Assembly: GCF_932526225.1 (NCBI RefSeq)
Contig: NC_064037.1
Location: 1,860,001-1,924,000, forward strand
Direction of reading: 5' to 3'
From: Nematostella vectensis
Lineage: Eukaryota > Cnidaria > Anthozoa > Actiniaria > Edwardsiidae
DNA length: 64,000 nt
Shown piece by piece: positions 59,409 through 64,000 of this stretch; the first letter of the stretch is position 1, and each line of letters starts with the position of its first letter. The position numbers and the translations under genes are program-made. The notes under the pieces were generated by a model that worked only from the letters and a program-made list of their open reading frames with translations, searched no databases and had not been told where the DNA came from.

Positions 59409-61227
59409 ATGGATTGGGAAGGCTGGCGGATGCTGAACGAGGAGGCGATTCCCCGAAGGGAGGTGGAAGAGACAAAGAAGGCGGCAACTGCTGCGGGAGC
59501 CTCTATAGCCGAATATATCAAACACGCTATAGCCGAACATATCAAACACGCTATAGCCGAACATATCAAACACGCTATAGCCGAACATATCAAACACGCT
59601 ATAGCCGAACATATCAAACACGCTATAGCCGAACATATCAAACACGCTATAGCCGAACATATCAAACACGCTATAGCCGAACATATCAAACACGCTATAG
59701 CCGAACATATCAAACACGCTATAGCCGAACATATCAAACACGCTATAGCCGAACATATCAAACACGCTATAGCCGAACATATCAAACACGCTATAGCCGA
59801 ACAAATCAAACACGCTATAGCCGAACATATCAAACACGCTATAGCCGAACATATCAAACACGCTATAGCCGAACAAATCAAACACGCAAAATCCGGTTTC
59901 CCTAGGTCTCTGACCCTCGCGCAAAAGCTGCTCTACGCCGTGCCCCCGACCCCCGTGGAGAGCACGGCCTCAGACATCACCCCACTACTCACGCAGCTAG
60001 AGATACACGTGGCTGAGGACAAATCATTCACAACTAGGGTCCGAGACATATTCCAAGAGACAGTAGTCACGCACAAGTCCGCCAAGGAGTCTCGCCGGTG
60101 GCTATCGGAGCCTTCCTACGGGTGCTGGCCAGAGCAACTCAACTTTGCGGTCTGGTGCGCAACCGCCGGATGCGGGGTGTCCCTAACCGACCCCGCTTTC
60201 GCCAGGCTCCCCTCTGTCATCAGGGGATTTCTAAGGTTTCACGTCTACTTTACCACGCGGAGGATACTCTACGAGCTCGGCGCCCCCCTGCCTGGCGACA
60301 GCCCGTTCACGCAAAAGATAACCCCTACAAGAAAGCCGCTTTCAAGCGTCTATGTATAGAGTTCGGTTTGCCGCGTAAGCCGGACTTCCGATGGAAAGGC
60401 GGGCGGAACCACGGGCTAGGCGATGTGTTTGTGTTCTACCCGGGGGAGGGGTATCGCAACGTGCACGTGATCCGTGGCTACGACACGGCGGTGGACAAGT
60501 ACCCGAGCCACCTCAATCTGTTTAGCGACGAAGGTGGGACGTAGGATAGTGGGAAGCAGGTGGGTTTCATACGCAACGACGAGCACGGGGGCGTGCAATA
60601 TAGCTGGTTTGCGCCTCCCAAAGGTGAGGGGCTGACAAAAGCAGGGCTAGGAAGACTCGATCGCTCGGTCGAGGCGTTCGTCTACACAGTGCTTGGCGCG
60701 CAGGTAAACGTCCGTTCCTCTATCGCGGGGGCCGGTGGGCCGGCCATGGGGGCGCAGGCGGAGTTCACGAAGCTGCTTGAAGACGCGATCATAGAAAACG
60801 ACATCGCTCAAAGGTACCAGTTAGCCGTGCAGGAGGCCAAGATGAGACTGAGTCTTGAGGTCGCACCAGGAGTGTGGCTGATGCCGAGCGATCTGGTGAT
60901 AAACACGCAAAGCGTCGTGGGCTACAACAATAAACTGCAGAAAGCCACAGACTCCATGACACTCGGCGCAAACGCGATCAACACCGAGACAAAGCCAGTC
61001 GGTTCTCATAACATGGCCAGTGGCCATCCTAGGGTGCAGCACGTGACTAATCAGAGGGTTGACCGCGAGGTGCGAAGCAAGGCCGTAGTGCACGCAGAGG
61101 GCGCGGCATCTGCCCCCTCTTCGCGTATGCGCAGCATGACATCGCCCGGACCGGGCAAAAAAAGTTACCACACCGCCCTGGGTTGTCGGCACTCGCGGTG
61201 GCCGCGGCGTATTACTTGTTCCGATGA
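59409..61227 (+). pseudogene. Large unknown viral-element protein, broken by two frameshifts and a stop
   Basis: The frame opens at 59409 and contains a 16-fold 8-residue repeat (positions of about 35-160). A conserved-looking region follows with SLTLAQKLLYAVPPTPVEST, YGCWPEQLNFAVWCATAGCG and FLRFHVYFTTRRILYELG. A shift at the AAAA of about 60313-60316 moves the frame to the segment with RLCIEFGLPRKPDFRWKGGR and NHGLGDVFVFYPG. An in-frame TAG at 60542-60544 follows; the same frame resumes with FIRNDEHGGVQYSWFAP and LDRSVEAFVYTVLGAQVNVR. A second shift at the A7 run 61157-61163 leads to a short hydrophobic C-terminal anchor and a stop at 61225-61227. The intact form would be about 600 residues including the repeat. 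I know of no assigned function. Similar proteins occur, to my knowledge, in cnidarian genome predictions. Confidence 0.72.
59508..59887 (+). repeat. In-frame 24-bp coding minisatellite, about 16 copies
   Basis: The unit is ctatagccgaacatatcaaa plus cacg, encoding IAEHIKHA. It is almost perfectly homogeneous (two units have caaatc for catatc, one has gaatat). The period of 24 keeps the reading frame of the surrounding viral gene, inserted between its short N-terminus and its conserved body. Confidence 0.96.
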
Positions 61228-62145
61228 TTGCTTTGCATTCGACGAACCAAGAACGCGGCTACGGCTAGAATGAGCAGCCACGCATTTTCGCCAAGGAATT
61301 TCACCGCTTCTCCTGCAGCCTTAAACACGAAGTTCGCGACGCTGCCTACTAGCCCAGGGAGAAGCTCGCCTAGCTTTTTCCCGATAGCCTTAAGCCCGTT
61401 ACCGGCCCCTCTGGCCACGGAGGAGAGCGACTTGCCGAGCGACGCCACAATAGCCGCGATCGTCATCGCTGCGGCCAACCCGATGGCGGTGACGGTAAAG
61501 CCGTACTTTTTGAAGATGGCTTTGATGCGCTCTCTGAGCGGCTTTCGGTTCTCGAGCTCTCGGTTTTCGCGTTCTAGTTCGCCAATCTCGGATAGCCTTT
61601 CCTCGTTGCGCTCACGGGCCTCTTGGCGGCGACTCTCTGATGTGTTAGGGTCGTCGATGGTCTCCCTGTCTGTGGTTACCACCCCTTGCAGCTCTTGGAC
61701 GTTCTGTGTTCTCCTGGATGACCGCGTCTATCTCTGCCATAGACCCCATCGCAAGCTTGAAGCCTTTCAGCTTCGCAACGTCCTGTCGAACTCCCCCGTT
61801 CTCATTCAACAACTGTCTTGGCTTAGTCCAACCTCCTTTGCCGAGGTTGCGAAGCTGTATTAGCGTCTTTCCCTTCTGGTCTGACTGGAACCGTATCAGA
61901 TTCTCGTTAAGGTCTGGGTATTCCTCGCTGAGGGACTGGAGACCGGGTCTTGTCGATGCACCCTCTGTGGTGAACGAGGTTTCAGCGGTCGTTTGCGTCC
62001 GGGCCCCCCGCGATGTTGTGCTCGTCATTGGGATCGACTCCCCATCGTCGGGGTCAAACGGGATGAGGGGCGTCGTCTCGCCGTCCCTGTCTTCGGCGGA
62101 CGCACCCGGCAAGGTATCGTCAATGTCAACGTCAACATCATCCAT
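61212..62145 (-). pseudogene. Coiled-coil/membrane protein of the viral element, frameshifted
   Basis: The N-terminal part (62145 to about 61700) is acidic and Ser/Thr-rich, then contains DLNENLIRFQSDQKGKTLIQ and KGFKLAMGSMAEIDAVI. The C-terminal part, in another frame (about 61710 to the stop at 61212), has a charged coiled coil (ERNEERLSEIGELERENREL), then IKAIFKKYGFTVTAIGLAAA, a glycine-rich hydrophobic stretch and a final membrane segment, AWLLILAVAAFLV, with a basic end. The open frames overlap near 61645-61720, so one single-base shift there explains the break. It is probably a membrane-associated or membrane-interacting virion protein (inference). Its 3' end overlaps the ancestral 3' end of the convergent gene by 16 bp. 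Confidence 0.68.
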
Positions 62146-62223
62146 GATGCGTAAATCATGCTACGCTATATTGAACGTGTCTAACAGTTTGCACCATAGT
62201 CACGTGACTTCATACTACTAGGA
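62146..62223. promoter_or_regulatory. Putative divergent promoter between the membrane-protein and MCP genes
   Basis: This 78-bp gap separates two divergent start codons (minus at 62145, plus at 62224). It contains a TATATT motif at about 62168 and the palindrome GTCACGTGAC at about 62201-62210. Shared control is an inference from spacing and orientation. Confidence 0.4.
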
Positions 62224-63390
62224 ATGTCAGTCAGCGATAAACTTGACCCCCAACGAACACCCAGAACTCCTCTGGGGTTGAAAGCCGAGAGAACTGTTCA
62301 CCGGATCACTGTCAACCCGTCGACGGCTTCCCCCGGCGAGACGCTATACGTGGTGGTCCCAAAGCTATCGGAAGGCATCACGCTTGTGCCTGGCTCCTTG
62401 AGGGTCGGTTTCGATCTCTCCGTCTCAGGCCAAGCAAATAATACCGTCGTGAACAACGTCGGCCGAAATCTCGTGAGCCGCCTGAAAATCACGTTTGCAG
62501 GAGAAACGCTCCAGGACACCAACCGCTATTATGTCTTCAAGACGTATGAGGAGCTTTACCTGTCTAAGGTCGAGAGAAAGGACCGCCTGGAGCAAGGCAT
62601 ACAGCCAGAAAACATGCGCAAGCTTCGCTCCAAGGCTGGCGATAAAGCGACTAGTAACGCCAAGGAGAACGCTCTAAACGCCGCCCACGGGGCGAAGTAC
62701 ACCATCCCGCTAGACCATTCTCTGCTGACGGACCACTGCGTACTGTACCCAAGGGCGCTCTCAGAGGCGCTGCTCTTCGAGATCACGCTCGCAACGGTTG
62801 ATCAGGTAGTCGTCGGAGACGATGCTACCAAATTATCCTACGGCATCAAAAACCTTAAGCTGGAATACGAAAGCCTGAGGGACGACAACCTCGCCCGGTC
62901 TGCAGCCACCGCCTACCAAAACGGCACAACGTTCTTCTACGAGCAAGTGAACCTCCACAAGACCGTGATTAGCAAAGGGACGGACAGCATAATCAACGAG
63001 AGTGTCAACCTGCCGCGAAGGTCTATGAGTGGTCTGTTGCTCCTCTTTGTGGAGCCATACACGGCAGGGGCTCGCGACTCTGAGAAGTTCGTGTACCCCG
63101 ACATCAAGAGCGTTCGCGTTACAATCGACGACATGCCAAACAAGGTCTTCAGCCAGGGACTACGCCCCACGGATTTCTGGAGGGAGGCGAAAAGGCGGTT
63201 CGTCAGTGGCAGCGGAGCGCCTAGTGTCAGCCCCGAGTCGTTCTATGGCGATAACAAGTTTGCTCTGTGGATTGACCTTCGAACGACGGACGACAATGCT
63301 ATCCATACATCGTACTCGTGTGCCCTACCTTTGTCTACAACAAAACATACGAAGGCTTCGCCGAGGGCGACGATCGTCTGTTTGCCGTGA
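62224..63390 (+). CDS. Double-jelly-roll major capsid protein, C-terminally truncated
   Basis: An open frame of 388 codons without stops. Family-typical landmarks in order: RNLVSRLKITFAGETLQDTN with YYVFKTYEELYL (residues of about 80-115), IPLDHSLLTDHCVLYPRALS (about 160-180), YGIKNLKLEYESL (about 210), RRSMSGLLLLFVEPY (about 265) and LWIDLRTTDDNAIH (about 350). These match double-jelly-roll capsid proteins of Polinton-like viruses and virophage-like elements, which build icosahedral capsids. After about 63305 the similarity ends and the last 25-28 codons are ATPase-gene DNA read in the wrong frame, so the natural C-terminal strand region is missing. The start at 62224 is the first ATG after the divergent promoter. 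Confidence 0.84.
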   Translation: MSVSDKLDPQRTPRTPLGLKAERTVHRITVNPSTASPGETLYVVVPKLSEGITLVPGSLRVGFDLSVSGQANNTVVNNVGRNLVSRLKITFAGETLQDTNRYYVFKTYEELYLSKVERKDRLEQGIQPENMRKLRSKAGDKATSNAKENALNAAHGAKYTIPLDHSLLTDHCVLYPRALSEALLFEITLATVDQVVVGDDATKLSYGIKNLKLEYESLRDDNLARSAATAYQNGTTFFYEQVNLHKTVISKGTDSIINESVNLPRRSMSGLLLLFVEPYTAGARDSEKFVYPDIKSVRVTIDDMPNKVFSQGLRPTDFWREAKRRFVSGSGAPSVSPESFYGDNKFALWIDLRTTDDNAIHTSYSCALPLSTTKHTKASPRATIVCLP

Positions 63391-63797
63391 CACCTGAGGC
63401 GGGTCAGATCGACATACTGCTGAGGTTTGTCTCCGCTGTCTTCGAAGGCACTAATACGCTAATCATACTCGATGACTGTGCGGCCTCAAAAGACGTAAAG
63501 AGGCGCTCTGGCCAGCTTGTCAACTTGGCGTTCAGCGCATGCCACGTGGGTATTAGCGTGTGGGTGATCACGCAGCAGCTCACCAGCATCACGAAGCCGT
63601 TCCGTGAGAACATCGCGACCTTGGTGGTCTTCTATACCCCGAGCAAGGCGGACATGAAAGCTATCCTGCATGACTACGGCGCGGAGCTCTCAGAAGAGAA
63701 AATGAAAGAGTACATGAAGGCCCTCAAGACGAAAAAGTTCTCGAAGTTAGAGTTTTGCTTGCGTCACCCTTATACCATCGCCCTAGTTGAACGGTAA
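63276..63797 (+). pseudogene. A32-like genome-packaging ATPase, N-terminally truncated
   Basis: The open frame from about 63300 to the stop at 63797 has VLVCPTFVYNKTYEGF, which in this FtsK/HerA-type family lies shortly after the Walker A strand and helix. Walker B is TLIILDDCA (about 63460-63480) and the sensor-like segment is VWVITQQLTS (about 63560-63595). Both are intact. The Walker A P-loop and the start are absent: the frame closes at a TGA at 63273 and the sequence upstream is MCP gene. The ATPase drives DNA into capsids in related viruses; this fragment cannot bind nucleotide normally. A GTG at 63318 is an unlikely start. Confidence 0.82.
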
Positions 63798-63856
63798 GCA
63801 CGGTAAGTCACCGCACACGAAAACGCATTGATCACACTTGACAACAGACTTGTACC

Positions 63857-64000
63857 ATGATGAGCGACGAATACTTTGAGAGTCTTCTTGAGGGGGGCGC
63901 CGCAGATACCGAGTCGTTGGACTGCTCGACGCAGCCAGCTACCGGAGGTGAGCAAACTGAGATAGCAGACGCGAGGGAGAAACTCGCGATTTTCGTAGCC
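63857..64000 (+). CDS. Unknown acidic protein, N-terminus only
   Basis: An open frame from ATG 63857 to the window edge (48 codons) starts MMSDEYFESLLEGGAADTES and is acidic, with a helical ending ADAREKLAIFVA. It follows the ATPase gene by 59 bp on the same strand. No family was recognised from this fragment, and it continues beyond the window. Confidence 0.5.
   Translation, partial: MMSDEYFESLLEGGAADTESLDCSTQPATGGEQTEIADAREKLAIFVA

Larger units (their letters stand above)
57166..64000 (+). mobile_element. Endogenous Polinton-like / adintovirus-like DNA virus element (left part)
   Basis: A GC-rich block of closely packed genes on both strands, without introns, includes a double-jelly-roll major capsid protein, an A32-like packaging ATPase fragment and several small virion-type proteins. 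This combination is characteristic of Polinton-like viruses, adintoviruses and related integrating viruses. The left boundary is placed where composition changes; no terminal inverted repeat or target duplication could be confirmed, because the right end lies outside the window. No integrase, protein-primed polymerase or protease is seen in this part. The copy is damaged: at least three frameshifts, two in-frame stops and one deletion. Confidence 0.85.

Noticed and set aside
63318-63797. Complete small ATPase starting at GTG 63318
   Set aside because: The Walker A region is absent and the upstream frame merges with MCP DNA, so it is a truncated fragment and not a short gene.

Overview
The window is animal nuclear DNA, most likely from a cnidarian such as a sea anemone or coral. 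The evidence is spliced genes with GT-AG introns, an AT-rich background, a degraded non-LTR retrotransposon and a GC-rich endogenous DNA-virus element. The species assignment is an inference: no species-diagnostic locus was recognised.

Layout. (1) About 1-620 is a copy of a dispersed repeat. (2) 1019-7344, plus strand, is the 3' part of a gene for an NHL-type beta-propeller protein; its exons join in one consistent frame and two of its introns plus its 3' edge are filled by minisatellites. (3) About 9.2-13.0 kb is intergenic, with a G-rich 17-bp array. (4) 13203-24958, minus strand, is a three-exon class A GPCR gene, prostanoid-receptor-like, with two further intronic arrays. (5) 29198-44987, minus strand, is the C-terminal part of HIRA, the histone H3.3 chaperone subunit. 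Seventeen small exons join with matching phases, and every long intron except one carries its own unrelated minisatellite. The WD40 half of HIRA is not in the window; a 200-base N gap at 46640-46839 lies just beyond the first recognised exon. (6) 46986-47094 is an orphan plus-strand exon of an SLC22-like transporter. (7) 49.7-53.6 kb is a second copy of the dispersed repeat, interrupted by a 5'-truncated LINE with a recognisable target-site duplication. (8) From about 57.17 kb to the window end is a GC-rich integrated viral element of the Polinton-like virus / adintovirus-like type. It runs off the right edge.

The viral element opens with six 57-bp hairpin-containing repeats. It then carries a cysteine-rich zinc-ribbon protein, a Gly-rich membrane-like protein, a candidate minor capsid protein, a large unknown protein with an in-frame 24-bp minisatellite, a coiled-coil/membrane protein, a double-jelly-roll major capsid protein (MCP) and an A32-like packaging ATPase fragment. 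Several genes contain frameshifts or stops. The MCP 3' end is joined directly to the middle of the ATPase gene, which removes the Walker A region. This copy is therefore a defective relic. No integrase or polymerase is visible inside the window.

The other theme is minisatellites: about 16 unrelated arrays with units of 10-75 bp. At least two of them have units that contain a host splice donor and adjoining exon sequence.
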